Of a DNA stretch of 32,206 bases, positions 11,205 through 21,854 are shown piece by piece. The position numbers were made by a program, and so were the translations under genes. Source of the DNA: an uncultured Burkholderiales bacterium (GTDB lineage Bacteria; Pseudomonadota; Gammaproteobacteria; Burkholderiales; Burkholderiaceae_C). Each line of letters starts with the position of its first letter. Position 1 is the stretch's first letter. The stretch lies in NCBI GenBank assembly GCA_903864315.1, contig CAIPFK010000286.1:1-32206 (forward strand), in the 5' to 3' direction. Below the pieces are notes generated by a model. The model worked only from the letters and a program-made list of their open reading frames with translations, ran no database searches and was not told the origin of the DNA.

Positions 11205-11956
11205 ACCCCGTTGTGTTGATCACCGGAGCGAGCCGCGGTATTGGTGCAGCCACTGCGCTCTTGGCCGCCCAAAACGGTTGGGCAGTGGCGGTGAACTATG
11301 CCACCCAAGCCAGCAAAGCCCAAGGCGTTGTGGACCACATTGTGGCTCACGGAGGCCAGGCCAAGGCCTTTCAAGCCGATGTGAGCGTGGAGTCGGACAT
11401 CCAACGTCTTTTTGCCGAGGTGGAGCGCGAGTTTGCTCACATCGGCCCATTGCGCGGCTTGGTCAACAACGCCGGCATCGTCGACCAAGTTCAACGCGTT
11501 GATGAGTACAGTTTTGAGCGCATTGAGCGCATGATGCTCATGAATGTGATCTCGCCCTTGGTGTGCTGTAAAGAGGCTCTTTTGCGAATGAGCACGCGCC
11601 ACGGCGGGACTGGGGGCAGCATTGTGAATCTGAGCTCGGTCGCCTCTCGCTTGGGAGGCGCGGGCCAATACGTGGACTACGCAGCGAGCAAAGGCGCCAT
11701 TGATTCTTTGACGATCGGATTGGCCAAAGAGGTGGCCGGTGAGGGCGTGCGCGTGAACTGCGTGCGCCCGGGCATGATCGACACCGAAATCCACGCCAGC
11801 GGCGGCCTTCCCAACCGCGTTCGTGAAGTGGGCCCCCAAATGCCATTGGGCCGGGCGGGCTCCGCCCAAGAAGTGGCGCAAGCCATTGTGTGGTTTTTAA
11901 ACGAAGACTCCAGCTACTGTACGGGCTCCATCTTGGACGTCTCGGGCGCTCGCTAA
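11201..11956 (+). CDS. SDR-family oxidoreductase (YgfF-like)
   Basis: This classical short-chain dehydrogenase of 251 residues has the cofactor motif TGASRGIG at residues 8-15, NNAG at 89-92, the catalytic serine near S146, and Y160 with K164 (YAASK). The segment ending VNYATQ and lacking an acidic residue after strand 2 is compatible with NADP(H). The C-terminus ([20 protein letters not shown] and [11 protein letters not shown]) resembles YgfF/FabG-type reductases. The substrate cannot be read from sequence. The ATGA overlap with lipA suggests co-expression, but a lipoate-related role is only a guess. Confidence 0.9.
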   Translation: MNPVVLITGASRGIGAATALLAAQNGWAVAVNYATQASKAQGVVDHIVAHGGQAKAFQADVSVESDIQRLFAEVEREFAHIGPLRGLVNNAGIVDQVQRVDEYSFERIERMMLMNVISPLVCCKEALLRMSTRHGGTGGSIVNLSSVASRLGGAGQYVDYAASKGAIDSLTIGLAKEVAGEGVRVNCVRPGMIDTEIHASGGLPNRVREVGPQMPLGRAGSAQEVAQAIVWFLNEDSSYCTGSILDVSGAR

Positions 11957-12070
11957 GCGCGTGCGATTGATCCTGGCCAAGTCCACGACATTGGGTTTTT
12001 TTCTATAGAGTTTCTTCGCCCTTTGGTTTAAGCTTGACCATGGGTCTGGCTTGGCTTGGCCCTGGCCTGA

Positions 12071-12084
12071 ATTTCGCGTGAAAT
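12071..12084. promoter_or_regulatory. Small inverted repeat upstream of mmsA
   Basis: ATTTC and GAAAT flank GCGT about 110 bases before the mmsA start, in a 237-base gap with no gene. A tandem CTTGG repeat lies just upstream near 12048-12058. It could be an operator for a catabolic regulator, but short repeats of this size also occur by chance. Confidence 0.25.
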
Positions 12085-12193
12085 CGAATTGAACCTGGAA
12101 GTAGGCCAAACCACCTCTCTTGGATTTCTTCCTGACTTTTGCGTTGGGCTAGAGGTCTGTGCAACTGCCTGTGATTGACAAAAGGAATTCCCC

Positions 12194-13720
12194 ATGACGG
12201 GTCACACCCCCACACTGCCCTTGATTGAGCACTTCATCAACGGACACACCCGCTCACCCCAAAGCCCGCGCAAGCAAGCCGTCTATCACCCGGCAAGTGG
12301 GCAAGTGAGCAAGGAAGTCGTCCTTGGCGACGCGAGCGATGTGAACGCGGCCGTTCTTGCCGCCCAACAAGCCCAGGTGGCCTGGGCCGAGTTGCCCCCC
12401 ATTCGGCGCGCCCGCGTGATGTTTCGGTTTCTTGAGCTCCTCAATGCGCACAAAGACGAGATCGCCCACATGATCACCGCCGAGCACGGCAAAGTGTTCA
12501 CCGATGCGCAAGGCGAAGTCTCGCGGGGCATAGACATCGTTGAGTTTGCTTGCGGCATCCCGCAATTGCTCAAAGGCGATTTCACCGACCAAGTCTCCAC
12601 CGGCATTGACAACTGGTCGCTTCGCCAGCCCTTGGGGGTCGTGGCCGGGGTCACCCCATTTAACTTTCCTGTCATGGTCCCCATGTGGATGTTCCCCGTG
12701 GCGCTTGCGTGTGGCAACGCCTTCATTTTGAAGCCGAGTCCTTTGGATCCGTCGCCCTCGCTCATCATGGCAAAACTGCTCAAAGACGCGGGGCTGCCCG
12801 ATGGTGTCTTCAACGTGATTCAAGGCGACAAGGACGTGGTCGAAGCGCTCATGCAGCACCCCGGCGTGCACGCCTTGAGCTTTGTGGGCTCCACACCCAT
12901 TGCCCACCACCTCTACGAGATGGGCGCACACCTTGGCAAACGCGTGCAAGCACTCGGTGGCGCCAAAAACCACATGGTGGTGATGCCCGATGCGGACCTG
13001 GACCAAGCCGTGGACGCCTTGATCGGCAGCGCCTATGGGTCGGCTGGCGAGCGCTGCATGGCCATCAGTGTGGCCGTGCTGGTGGGTGACGTGGGCGCCA
13101 AGATCATGCCCAAACTCATCGAACGCACTCGCCACTTGAAGATCAAAGACGGTGAGAATTTGGACGCTGAAATGGGCCCCATTGTGAGCCGTGCGGCCAA
13201 AGAGCGCATCAGCGGCTACATTGATCTTGGGGTGAAAGAGGGCGCAACATTGTTGGTCGATGGGCGACACTTTGACGCAAAGACTGCAGGCGAGAACTGC
13301 GAAGATGGCTTTTGGTTGGGCGGTACCTTGTTTGATCACGTGAGCCCCTCGATGCGCATTTACAAGGAAGAGATCTTTGGCCCAGTGCTGGTGTGCTTGC
13401 ATGTGCCCCATCTTGACGCGGCCATTGAGCTCATCAATGCCCACGAGTTTGGCAACGGCGTGAGCTGCTTTACCCGTGAGGGGCACGTCGCGCGCGAATT
13501 CTCACGTCGCATCCAAGTGGGGATGGTGGGCATCAATGTGCCCATCCCCGTTCCCATGGCTTGGATCGGCTTTGGCGGCTGGAAGCGCTCGCTCTTTGGT
13601 GACATGCATGCCTATGGGGAGGAAGGGGTGCGTTTTTACACCAAGCAAAAAAGCATCATGCAACGCTGGCCTCAAGGCACACCACTGGGCGCGGAGTTTG
13701 TCATGCCCACCTCCAAGTGA
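12194..13720 (+). CDS. mmsA: CoA-acylating methylmalonate-semialdehyde dehydrogenase
   Basis: This aldehyde dehydrogenase superfamily protein has 508 residues. MmsA-type enzymes convert methylmalonate semialdehyde or malonate semialdehyde to propionyl-CoA or acetyl-CoA, in valine and related catabolism. The MmsA-specific features are [20 protein letters not shown] near the N-terminus, [20 protein letters not shown], and the catalytic cysteine C288 in [28 protein letters not shown] is near the C-terminus. An AAAGGA ribosome-binding site precedes the ATG. It is followed after 111 bases by a GMC alcohol dehydrogenase. The usual partner mmsB is not next to it, so a substrate other than valine breakdown products is possible. 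Confidence 0.92.
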   Translation: MTGHTPTLPLIEHFINGHTRSPQSPRKQAVYHPASGQVSKEVVLGDASDVNAAVLAAQQAQVAWAELPPIRRARVMFRFLELLNAHKDEIAHMITAEHGKVFTDAQGEVSRGIDIVEFACGIPQLLKGDFTDQVSTGIDNWSLRQPLGVVAGVTPFNFPVMVPMWMFPVALACGNAFILKPSPLDPSPSLIMAKLLKDAGLPDGVFNVIQGDKDVVEALMQHPGVHALSFVGSTPIAHHLYEMGAHLGKRVQALGGAKNHMVVMPDADLDQAVDALIGSAYGSAGERCMAISVAVLVGDVGAKIMPKLIERTRHLKIKDGENLDAEMGPIVSRAAKERISGYIDLGVKEGATLLVDGRHFDAKTAGENCEDGFWLGGTLFDHVSPSMRIYKEEIFGPVLVCLHVPHLDAAIELINAHEFGNGVSCFTREGHVAREFSRRIQVGMVGINVPIPVPMAWIGFGGWKRSLFGDMHAYGEEGVRFYTKQKSIMQRWPQGTPLGAEFVMPTSK

Positions 13721-13831
13721 GATCCAACACCTGCCTTGTTAACCCCGGGGTGGTGTCACAACCCCACTGGGCTGCCAAGCCCAGCCAGCCAAGCCCTGTT
13801 GCCTGAGCATGCTGCCAAAGAAGATGCCCCC

Positions 13832-15583
13832 ATGAACGATCTTGAGTTTGACTACATCATTGTGGGCGCGGGCAGTGCAGGTTGCCTCTTGGCCAATCGC
13901 CTGAGTGCCAACGCTCGCCACAAAGTCTTGCTCATTGAGGCCGGCGGCAAAGACGACTACCACTGGATTCACATCCCGGTGGGCTATTTGTATTGCATTG
14001 GCAACCCCCGCACCGATTGGTTGTATCAAACCGAGCGCGAGGCTGGGCTCAACGGCCGATCGTTGCGCTACCCCAGAGGCAAGGTCTTGGGCGGATGCTC
14101 CAGCATCAATGGCATGATTTACATGCGCGGACAGTCACGCGACTACGACCAATGGGCCACGCTCACTGGGGACAACAGTTGGACGTGGGAAGAATGCCTC
14201 AAAGACTTCATCTTCCAAGAAGACCACCATTTGGGCGCCACACCATGGCATGGCGCCCAAACGGCACCAATTTCCTCGGCCTTGGCTGCATCCCACTTGG
14301 GCTTGAGCGACGAAGCAACCCATACCGCCAACTACGACTCCATCTTGTCGCACCGTGGTGCAGGGCATGAGTGGCGCGTGGAACAGCAGCGACTGCAGTG
14401 GCCCATCTTGGATGCGTTCGCCAAGGCCTGTGTGCAAAGCGGCATCCCCGCCACCACAGACTTCAACCGAGGCAACAACGAGGGGGTGGGGTATTTTGAG
14501 GTCAATCAAAAACGGGGCTTGCGATGGAACACGGCCAAGGCCTTTTTGCGACCCACTTGCTTTGCGCGCTCCAACTTTGAGATGTGGACCCGCGCGCAAG
14601 TCACGCGCTTGATGCTCAGCACGGGTGAGGACGGCGCGAAACGCTGCGACGGCGTCGAGGTCTTTGATGGCAAAGAACGCATCAAGGTGCGTGCTCGCGG
14701 CGAGGTGATTTTGAGTGCGGGCAGCATCGGCAGTCCACACATTTTGATGCTCTCGGGCTTGGGCCCGGCCGCGCACTTGCAAAGCCACCACATCCCCGTC
14801 GACGTGGACCTCCCCGGTGTGGGGCAAAACTTACAAGACCATTTGCAAATCCGCGCGGTCTATCAGGTTCATGGAGCGCGCACACTCAACACCATGACGC
14901 GGTCTTGGTGGGGCAAGGCCAAAATGGGCTTGGAGTACGCCTTGAGGCAAAGCGGCCCCTTGAGCATGGCCCCATCGCAATTGGGCGTGTTCACCAAAAG
15001 CGACGCCCACCAGGCCTGGCCCAATTTGGAGTACCACGTTCAGCCTTTGAGTCTGGACGCCTTTGGCGAGCCGCTGCACGACTTCAATGCCATCACCGCA
15101 AGCGTTTGCAATTTGAACCCAAGCTCCCGAGGCGAAGTCAAGCTCAAGAGTCCGAACTTCCAAGACGCCCCCCTGATCGCCCCAAATTACTTGAGCACTG
15201 CGCAAGACTTGGCCATTGCGGCGAGCTCGCTGCGCCTGACAAGAAAGATCATGCAGCAAGAGGCATTGAAACCCTTCAAGCCCACAGAGTACAAGCCTGG
15301 CATCCAATACCAAAGCGACGCTGATTTGGCCCAACTCGCTGGAGACATCGGGACCACCATTTTTCACCCCGTTGGCACGGCACGGATGGGCCCTTTGGGA
15401 CAAGCGGGGGCGGTGCTCGATAGCCACTGCCGTGTTCAAAACGGCAAAGGCGGAATTGTCCAAGGGCTCAGAGTGGTGGACGCCTCGGCCATGCCCACCA
15501 TCACGAGTGGCAACACCAATGCACCGACCATGCTCATCGCTGAAAAAGTCGCCCGTTGGATCGCCACCGAGGCTGAACTTTAA
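13832..15583 (+). CDS. GMC-family FAD alcohol dehydrogenase (choline dehydrogenase-like)
   Basis: This glucose-methanol-choline oxidoreductase has 583 residues. The FAD dinucleotide-binding motif [14 protein letters not shown] is at residues 11-24. GMC signature 1 is near [20 protein letters not shown], and signature 2 is near [16 protein letters not shown]. The active-site pair is H512 in [11 protein letters not shown] and the Asn of GNTNAPT near residue 563. Such enzymes oxidise a primary alcohol to an aldehyde and pass electrons to quinone or another acceptor. The neighbouring aldehyde dehydrogenase could take the product onward, which is inference. The start at 13832 is where family sequence begins; the open frame extends further up. 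The transcript can end at the terminator near 15800. Confidence 0.93.
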   Translation: MNDLEFDYIIVGAGSAGCLLANRLSANARHKVLLIEAGGKDDYHWIHIPVGYLYCIGNPRTDWLYQTEREAGLNGRSLRYPRGKVLGGCSSINGMIYMRGQSRDYDQWATLTGDNSWTWEECLKDFIFQEDHHLGATPWHGAQTAPISSALAASHLGLSDEATHTANYDSILSHRGAGHEWRVEQQRLQWPILDAFAKACVQSGIPATTDFNRGNNEGVGYFEVNQKRGLRWNTAKAFLRPTCFARSNFEMWTRAQVTRLMLSTGEDGAKRCDGVEVFDGKERIKVRARGEVILSAGSIGSPHILMLSGLGPAAHLQSHHIPVDVDLPGVGQNLQDHLQIRAVYQVHGARTLNTMTRSWWGKAKMGLEYALRQSGPLSMAPSQLGVFTKSDAHQAWPNLEYHVQPLSLDAFGEPLHDFNAITASVCNLNPSSRGEVKLKSPNFQDAPLIAPNYLSTAQDLAIAASSLRLTRKIMQQEALKPFKPTEYKPGIQYQSDADLAQLAGDIGTTIFHPVGTARMGPLGQAGAVLDSHCRVQNGKGGIVQGLRVVDASAMPTITSGNTNAPTMLIAEKVARWIATEAEL

Positions 15584-15769
15584 CGTCTTTGTGAACGGGT
15601 TCGCTGCTCACCTGGACTGAGGGCCTGATTGCCCTCAAGGGAAAGCACCAAGTCTCGTGTCTTGCCCAGGGATTTAAGATCAATGCCACAGGATCAAACA
15701 TCCGGTTTTGACTGAATTGGAGGAGACCCTTGACGGTCAAGTGCCTGACAAACAAAGGCAACACACCGC

Positions 15770-15811
15770 GGCACTGCCACTGCACTTCGCATTTGGCGGT
15801 GCCTTTTTTTT
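15770..15811 (+). terminator. Rho-independent terminator after the GMC gene
   Basis: A 10-bp stem (GGCACTGCCA with TGGCGGTGCC, one G-U pair) with a 14-base loop is followed at once by eight T residues (15804-15811). It lies 187 bases after the GMC stop. The 331-base gap 15584-15914 contains no other recognisable gene. Confidence 0.88.
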
Positions 15812-15914
15812 GGGCTTGAGCTCTCGACACCTCCCGCGTGGCAAACTTGCCAGCCCCTACCGCCTCTTTGACGCCGCCGTCTGAGTTGCTTCTAAGCTGT
15901 CACAATCGACCTTC

Positions 15915-16718
15915 ATGGATATTATTTTTGTGTTGGTCTGTGCAGGCTTGGCCGGTTTCGTCGATGCGGTGGTGGGCGGTGGAGGATTGATCTTGGTGCC
16001 CGCGCTCTTTAGCGCCTATCCCAATGCGCCGAGCGCCACCTTGCTGGGGAACAACAAATCGGTCTCACTTTGGGGCACGCTCTTTGCCGCTTGGAATTTT
16101 AGTCGACGCATCCCGCTGCCTTGGGCGCAACTCACACCCGCCGTTGCTTGCTCGTTGCTGAGCTCATTGGCGGGGGCTTGGTGCTTGGGGCTCTTGCCCT
16201 CGACTTGGCTCAGGCTGGCCTTGCCGTTGATCTTGCTCGCCTTGTTGATCTACACCTGGACAAGCAAGCGCTTGGGACAAGACCATGCCCCACGCTTTGC
16301 CGCTCACCGAGAGACCTGGGTCTTGATGGGGGTGGCTGCTGTCATTGGTTTTTATGATGGGTTTTTTGGGCCAGGAACCGGTAGCTTTTTAATATTCATC
16401 TTGGTGCGTTACTTGGGATACGATTTTTTGCACGCCTCTTCCTATGCCAAAGTGCTCAACAGCGCCAGCAATGCAGCCGCGCTCAGTCTCTTCGTCTCCC
16501 AGGGGCAAATTTGGTGGTACTTGGCCATTCCCATGGCCTTGTGCAATGTGGCGGGCAGCCTTGGGGGCACCACGTTGGCAATGCGCTTGGGATCAAGGTT
16601 TGTGCGTTGGATGTTTTTGCTGGTGGTGAGCGCCTTGATTGTGAAAACGGCTTGGGACGCTTACGCTGGCCTCTTCAACACCATGGTGAGCACTGGGTTC
16701 AGGGCATCAGCTCTCTAA
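15915..16718 (+). CDS. TauE/SafE-family (TSUP) membrane permease, YfcA-like
   Basis: This integral membrane protein has 267 residues and about eight hydrophobic segments. The first repeat signature is GFVDAVVGGGGLILVPALF, then LLGNNKSVSLWGT. The second repeat has GFYDGFFGPGTGSFLIFILV and YAKVLNSASNAAAL. These paired halves define the TauE/SafE (TSUP) family, proposed exporters or importers of sulfite, sulfoacetate and other small anions. The substrate is not evident, and no sulfur gene is next to it. It has its own upstream terminator, so it is probably transcribed alone, and it converges on mrdA with only 14 bases between stops. Confidence 0.9.
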   Translation: MDIIFVLVCAGLAGFVDAVVGGGGLILVPALFSAYPNAPSATLLGNNKSVSLWGTLFAAWNFSRRIPLPWAQLTPAVACSLLSSLAGAWCLGLLPSTWLRLALPLILLALLIYTWTSKRLGQDHAPRFAAHRETWVLMGVAAVIGFYDGFFGPGTGSFLIFILVRYLGYDFLHASSYAKVLNSASNAAALSLFVSQGQIWWYLAIPMALCNVAGSLGGTTLAMRLGSRFVRWMFLLVVSALIVKTAWDAYAGLFNTMVSTGFRASAL

Positions 16719-16732
16719 CCCTGCACCCCATC

Positions 16733-18718
16733 TCAAGGGTTGACGTCAGCGGACTTGCTGGATTTGTCAGGACTGATCACGGGCCAAGCCACAGAGGTCG
16801 CCACACGGGGCTTGCCAATGGGGCGAGTGGCCTGCCCCAATTGCACCGCCGCAATGTCTTCCTCTGAGGGGTACTCGCCTTGGAGCACGTAGTCAAAAAC
16901 CCTTCTCGCGATGGGTGCGGCGTTTTGCGCACCAAAGCCCGAGTTCTCCACCACCATGGCCAGCACCACCTTGGGGTCATCGGCTGGGGCATAAGCCATG
17001 AAGAGCGCATGGTCGCGCATGCGCTCATCCACTTTTGAGGCGTTGTATTTCTCGTTTTCGCGAACGCTGTAGACCTGGGCCGTGCCGGTTTTACCACCAC
17101 TGGTGTACGCCGCTCCGACAAAGCTTGTCGCCGAGGTCCCCTCCAAGTTCACCCCCTCAAGGGCGCGTCGGATCATGGCCACGTTCTCAGGCTTCAACAC
17201 CAAAAGCTCCATGGGGGAGACCGGGACGTTTTTGCGCGTGCGGGCATCTGGACTCACGATTTCTTTGACCAAATGCAGTCGCATCTTCTGACCCTGGTTG
17301 AGCACCGTGGAGATGGCTTGCAAAATTTGCAACACCGTGAAGCTGTTGTAGCCTTGTCCAATGCCCAGTGAAATGGTCTCACCCGAGTACCAACGCTGTT
17401 GCTCTGGTTTTTTATAGTTGTTTTTTTTCCAATCGGTGGAGGGCAAGATGCCTTTGGATTCGCCCAAGACATCAATGCCGGTCAATTGTCCGAACCCCAA
17501 GGGTTTCATTTGTTCAAAAATGGTGTCCACCCCCAAGTCTCTCGCCAGCATGTAGTAGTAGGTGTCACACGACTCCACAATCGATCGGTACATGTCAACC
17601 GTGCCATGCCCTCCCTCCTTGTCGTCTCGGAAACGGTGATTGCCAAACATGAAAAAACCGGGATCAAAAATGGTTTGCTCTGGCGTGCGTTTGCCCGTTT
17701 GCAAGGCTGCCAAGGCCATGAAGGGCTTGTAGACCGATCCCGGCGGATAGGTGCCTCGCAAGGCCCGGTTCAAGAGCGGCTTGTCCAAGGACTCGTTCAA
17801 GGCTTGCCAATTTTCACTGTCAATGCCTTCGACAAACAAGTTGGGATCAAAGGTGGGTTTGCTGACAAATGCCAACAACTCGCCAGTCTTGGGATCCATC
17901 GCCACCAAGGCCCCACGACGCTCTCCGTACAAGTCTTCAATCAACTTTTGCAGCTTGATGTCCACGGACAGCACCACCGTGTTACCAGGCGTGGAGGGGC
18001 TCGAGCTCAAGCGCCTGACCGCACGACCACCGGCCGAGGTCTCCATTTCATGAAACCCCGTGACGCCATGCAGCTCATGCTCATAACTTTGCTCAATGCC
18101 CAATTTACCGATGTAGTCTGTGCCGCGGTAGTTGTCCTCGTCCTCGGAGTCTTCGATCTTTTCTTTCTCCGTCTGGTTGATGCGGCCAATGTAGCCAATC
18201 AAGTGACTGGCCAGCGAACCAAACGGGTAGGAGCGAAACAGTCTGGCCTTGATCTCCACACCTGGGTAGCGAAAACGCTGCGCCGCAAAACGCGCCACTT
18301 CTTCATCACTCAAGCGTGTGCGAATGGGCACCGACTCAAAGCTTTTGGACTCATCAAGGAGTTTTTTAAACCGCCGCTTGTCCCTGGCATAAATGGGCAC
18401 CACTTTGCTCAACTGATCGATCAAGTCATCGAGGGCGAGCCTGGTTTTGGAAGGCGTGATCTCCAAGGTGTAGGCCGAATAGTTGCTCGCCACAATGACG
18501 CCATTCCTGTCCATGATGACGCCGCGGGTGGGCACCACTGGGGCGATGACTTTGCGGTTGTTCTCGGCTTGTTCAAACAGATCTTGGTAGCGCCAAATTT
18601 GCAAATAGATGAGCCTCAAACCCAACATAGAAAAGGCAAAAAAGACGAACACGGTGGCTGCGAGCACACGGCTGCGAAAACGCCGGAGATCTTGCTCAAT
18701 ATTGCCCCCCAAGCTCAT
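16733..18718 (-). CDS. mrdA: Penicillin-binding protein 2 (peptidoglycan transpeptidase)
   Basis: PBP2 is the class B transpeptidase of the elongasome that cross-links peptidoglycan for side-wall growth. The 661-residue protein has an N-terminal membrane anchor near residues 15-38 and a pedestal domain with GVIMDRNGVIVASNYSAYTL. The transpeptidase domain has the active-site serine S328 in PPGSVYK (S328-x-x-K331), an SCD motif in VESCDTYYY, and K543-T-G in TSGGKTGTAQ. It begins in a 4-base overlap with mreD. The last gene on this strand here is mrdA: rodA, often next in related genomes, is absent and the TauE-like gene faces it. Confidence 0.97.
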   Translation of the reverse strand: MSLGGNIEQDLRRFRSRVLAATVFVFFAFSMLGLRLIYLQIWRYQDLFEQAENNRKVIAPVVPTRGVIMDRNGVIVASNYSAYTLEITPSKTRLALDDLIDQLSKVVPIYARDKRRFKKLLDESKSFESVPIRTRLSDEEVARFAAQRFRYPGVEIKARLFRSYPFGSLASHLIGYIGRINQTEKEKIEDSEDEDNYRGTDYIGKLGIEQSYEHELHGVTGFHEMETSAGGRAVRRLSSSPSTPGNTVVLSVDIKLQKLIEDLYGERRGALVAMDPKTGELLAFVSKPTFDPNLFVEGIDSENWQALNESLDKPLLNRALRGTYPPGSVYKPFMALAALQTGKRTPEQTIFDPGFFMFGNHRFRDDKEGGHGTVDMYRSIVESCDTYYYMLARDLGVDTIFEQMKPLGFGQLTGIDVLGESKGILPSTDWKKNNYKKPEQQRWYSGETISLGIGQGYNSFTVLQILQAISTVLNQGQKMRLHLVKEIVSPDARTRKNVPVSPMELLVLKPENVAMIRRALEGVNLEGTSATSFVGAAYTSGGKTGTAQVYSVRENEKYNASKVDERMRDHALFMAYAPADDPKVVLAMVVENSGFGAQNAAPIARRVFDYVLQGEYPSEEDIAAVQLGQATRPIGKPRVATSVAWPVISPDKSSKSADVNP

Positions 18719-19245
18719 AGGGGTCGGTTCTCATCGGGGTCGGGTGCTCTGCGCTGGGGTGCCAACAGCACCACGCTCATCACGGGCCACAAGCAGGCCT
18801 CCAAGAAAGGGGCAAAGAGCATGGGCCAACCCACCAAGCTCGTGCCCAAACTCATGCGCAGCACCATCGAGATGGCATGGGACGCAATCAACAAGGGGAG
18901 CACTTGCAGCGCCTGGGAGGGCACGGAAAACCACAGCAGCCTTCTGTGAATCAGGGTGGCAAAAAACGCAAGCACGGTGTAGGCCAACGCATGCTGGCCC
19001 AGCAACGACACCTCGTGCACATCGCAAATGAGTCCGAGCACAAAGGCCCAACCGATGCTGATTTTTTGTGGCTGATGGATGGACCAAAAAAGCAGCACCA
19101 GGGCCAAAAAGTCCGGCCTCCAAGCCGCATTGCCCAAGAGGCTCACGTTCTCAATCATGTTGAGCACCAAAGCGAGCAGCAAACTGAGCGCGATGAAAAA
19201 CGGGTTGGCTGGCAAGAGGAGCTGCTGCCCGCGTGGCATGATCAT
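18715..19245 (-). CDS. mreD: Rod-shape-determining protein MreD
   Basis: MreD is an inner-membrane protein of 176 residues with about five membrane helices, including FFIALSLLLALVLNMIENVS, PDFLALVLLFWSI and LPLLIASHAISMVLRM. It carries the family block FWSIHQPQKISIGWAFVLGL followed by ICDVHEVSLLGQHALAY. MreD joins MreC, RodA and PBP2 in the elongasome. Its start overlaps the mreC stop by four bases (19242-19245), and its stop overlaps the mrdA start. Tight translational coupling is therefore likely. Confidence 0.95.
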   Translation of the reverse strand: MIMPRGQQLLLPANPFFIALSLLLALVLNMIENVSLLGNAAWRPDFLALVLLFWSIHQPQKISIGWAFVLGLICDVHEVSLLGQHALAYTVLAFFATLIHRRLLWFSVPSQALQVLPLLIASHAISMVLRMSLGTSLVGWPMLFAPFLEACLWPVMSVVLLAPQRRAPDPDENRPL

Positions 19246-20159
19246 GGTTTGGCCCCAAGTTTGCCGAGTGCTTTGACGACCTCGGGCTCAGGGCGCTTGG
19301 GCTCATCGAGCCCCACCGGGTTCAAGACCAGGACTTGGCGAACCCCTTGCGCACGCCCCAAGGGTTGGCACAAGATGCGGGCAAACATGGAGTCGGCCGT
19401 TCGCTCAATTTTGATCACCCGCGCCACAGGCACACCGGGTGGGTACACGCCGTCCACGCCACTGGTGCTCAGTACATCGTTGTCTTGGATGTCTGCATTG
19501 GCCGCCATGTAACGCAACTCCAAAAGAGGCGCGCCACTGGACTCACCAAACGCCACGCCTCGCGCACCCGTGCGGTTGTTGAGCACAGGAATGGAGTTGT
19601 CCTTGTCAATGATCAAGGTGGCCTCGCTCACCAAGGGGTAGACACGGGTGATTTGGCCCACGATGCCTTGCTCATCCATCACGGGGGAGCTGAGCAAAAT
19701 GCCATTCACACTGCCTTTATTCAAAATCACCCGCCGGGTAAAGGGGTCGGCCGCATCGTAGATCACCTGGGCAGCAACCGAGGGCGTCTTCACACGTTGT
19801 TTGAGCTCGAGCAAGTCGCGCAACTGCCGGTTCTCCAAGAGTAGCTCATCGACTTGCGAGGCATGCAGTGATTGATCGAGCAAGGCTTGTTTCGTGACTT
19901 GCTCACGGCTTTGTGAGGATTGTCGATCTTCAAAAAAAGCAGCCACCTCAATGCCCAGGAGTTGGGGTTGACGAGAAAGCCACTGCGCGGGCGTCAACAC
20001 CAAGGACAAGGCCGATCGCAATGGCAACGTGAGTTGCCACCTCACGTCACAAAACATGAGCAAAATCGACAAGGTTGCGAAAAAAATCAACTTGTGAAGC
20101 GGCGTCGCCCCTTGCTTGAAAAAAGGCGGTGGTGTTCGGTCTAGCGTCCCCAGGGGCAT
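19242..20159 (-). CDS. mreC: Rod-shape-determining protein MreC
   Basis: MreC is a bitopic inner-membrane protein with a large periplasmic domain that activates PBP2. The 305-residue protein has a membrane helix at about residues 22-42 (LHKLIFFATLSILLMFCDVR) and a coiled coil at about 75-120 (SQSREQVTKQALLDQ to LLENRQLRDLLELKQ). The paired beta-barrel domain has VIYDAADPFTRRVILNKGS and SSPVMDEQGIVGQI. A short charged tail is rich in Pro, Glu and Lys. It lies 93 bases after mreB, with a small hairpin in that gap. Confidence 0.96.
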   Translation of the reverse strand: MPLGTLDRTPPPFFKQGATPLHKLIFFATLSILLMFCDVRWQLTLPLRSALSLVLTPAQWLSRQPQLLGIEVAAFFEDRQSSQSREQVTKQALLDQSLHASQVDELLLENRQLRDLLELKQRVKTPSVAAQVIYDAADPFTRRVILNKGSVNGILLSSPVMDEQGIVGQITRVYPLVSEATLIIDKDNSIPVLNNRTGARGVAFGESSGAPLLELRYMAANADIQDNDVLSTSGVDGVYPPGVPVARVIKIERTADSMFARILCQPLGRAQGVRQVLVLNPVGLDEPKRPEPEVVKALGKLGAKP

Positions 20160-20196
20160 GGCAAAAATTAGGGCTGTGAATTAAAAGTCGAACAAA

Positions 20197-20211
20197 ACAT
20201 GGGCGCCATGT
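20197..20211 (-). terminator. Weak hairpin terminator or attenuator between mreB and mreC
   Basis: On the minus strand ACATGG-CGC-CCATGT forms a perfect 6-bp stem with a 3-base loop. It is followed by TTTG, about 41 bases after the mreB stop and 38 bases before mreC. The short stem and U run suggest partial termination at most. Confidence 0.35.
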
Positions 20212-20252
20212 CACCAGTGGGCACGGGCCGTGTCGGCCTCGCCCTTTCAAAC

Positions 20253-21326
<1,074 letters not shown>

Positions 21327-21416
21327 TCACGTTTAGCCCCAAGCAATGTGGCGGTGTTTTGGTGCGCTGCAATTGAAACCTCTTGATGTCCATGGGGCAC
21401 CAAGTTCTTGAAAAGC

Positions 21417-21435
21417 CAAAAAACTTCGTTTTTTG
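21417..21435. other. Perfect A/T-rich hairpin in the mreB-gatC divergent region
   Basis: CAAAAAAC and GTTTTTTG flank TTC, giving an 8-bp perfect stem. It lies about 120 bases from each start (21296 minus, 21551 plus). The T arm resembles a terminator on either strand but no G-C stem supports it. It could be curved DNA or a protein site. No confident promoter was found nearby; GATAAT at 21476-21481 is a possible -10 for gatC. Confidence 0.35.
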
Positions 21436-21550
21436 TGCTGAATTGGGTCTTCCCAAAACTTCTCAAGCATTGGGGCGTGATAATACACGAACGACAGAGT
21501 CCCGCGTTGATTCGCGTGCTTTAATTTTTCAACTTTCACCGTTTTTGACC

Positions 21551-21853
21551 ATGTCCTTGACACTGCAAGAAATCTCTCGAATCGGCGAGCTCGCCAAGCT
21601 CCAAATGACCGCGCCCGAGCAGCACAGCATGCTCGCGCAACTGAATTCATTTTTTGACTTGGTCGAGCAAATCAAATCGGTCGACACCCACGGTGTCACC
21701 CCACTCTCACATCCCTACGCCACGGTGGCCGAGGTGGCCCTCAGACTGCGCCCTGACGTGGTGAGTGAGCGCAACCAGCGAGAAGCCAACCAGCAAAGCG
21801 CACCAGAAGTCCAAAAGGGCCTCTTTTTGGTCCCCAAAGTGATCGAGTCCTGA
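21551..21853 (+). CDS. gatC: Asp/Glu-tRNA amidotransferase subunit C
   Basis: GatC is the small belt subunit that stabilises GatA and GatB. The 100-residue product begins [20 protein letters not shown] and has the family segment [20 protein letters not shown], followed by PLSHPY and LRPDVV. It ends in [11 protein letters not shown], the common C-terminal motif. The open frame runs well upstream, but 21551 gives the family N-terminus. One base separates its stop from the gatA ATG. Confidence 0.96.
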   Translation: MSLTLQEISRIGELAKLQMTAPEQHSMLAQLNSFFDLVEQIKSVDTHGVTPLSHPYATVAEVALRLRPDVVSERNQREANQQSAPEVQKGLFLVPKVIES

Positions 21854-21854
21854 T

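Noticed and set aside
11975-12003. Possible terminator after the SDR gene (CCAA...TTGG then seven T).
   Set aside because: The stem is only four base pairs, too weak to call.
12254-13486. A 410-codon open frame on the minus strand inside mmsA.
   Set aside because: It mirrors the highly conserved MmsA coding sequence and has the composition of a codon-bias shadow.
17399-18949. A 516-codon open frame on the plus strand opposite mrdA and mreD.
   Set aside because: It lies entirely antisense to clear mrdA/mreD genes, lacks any domain I recognise, and is rich in His and Gln as expected from reversed GC-rich codons. It is a shadow frame.
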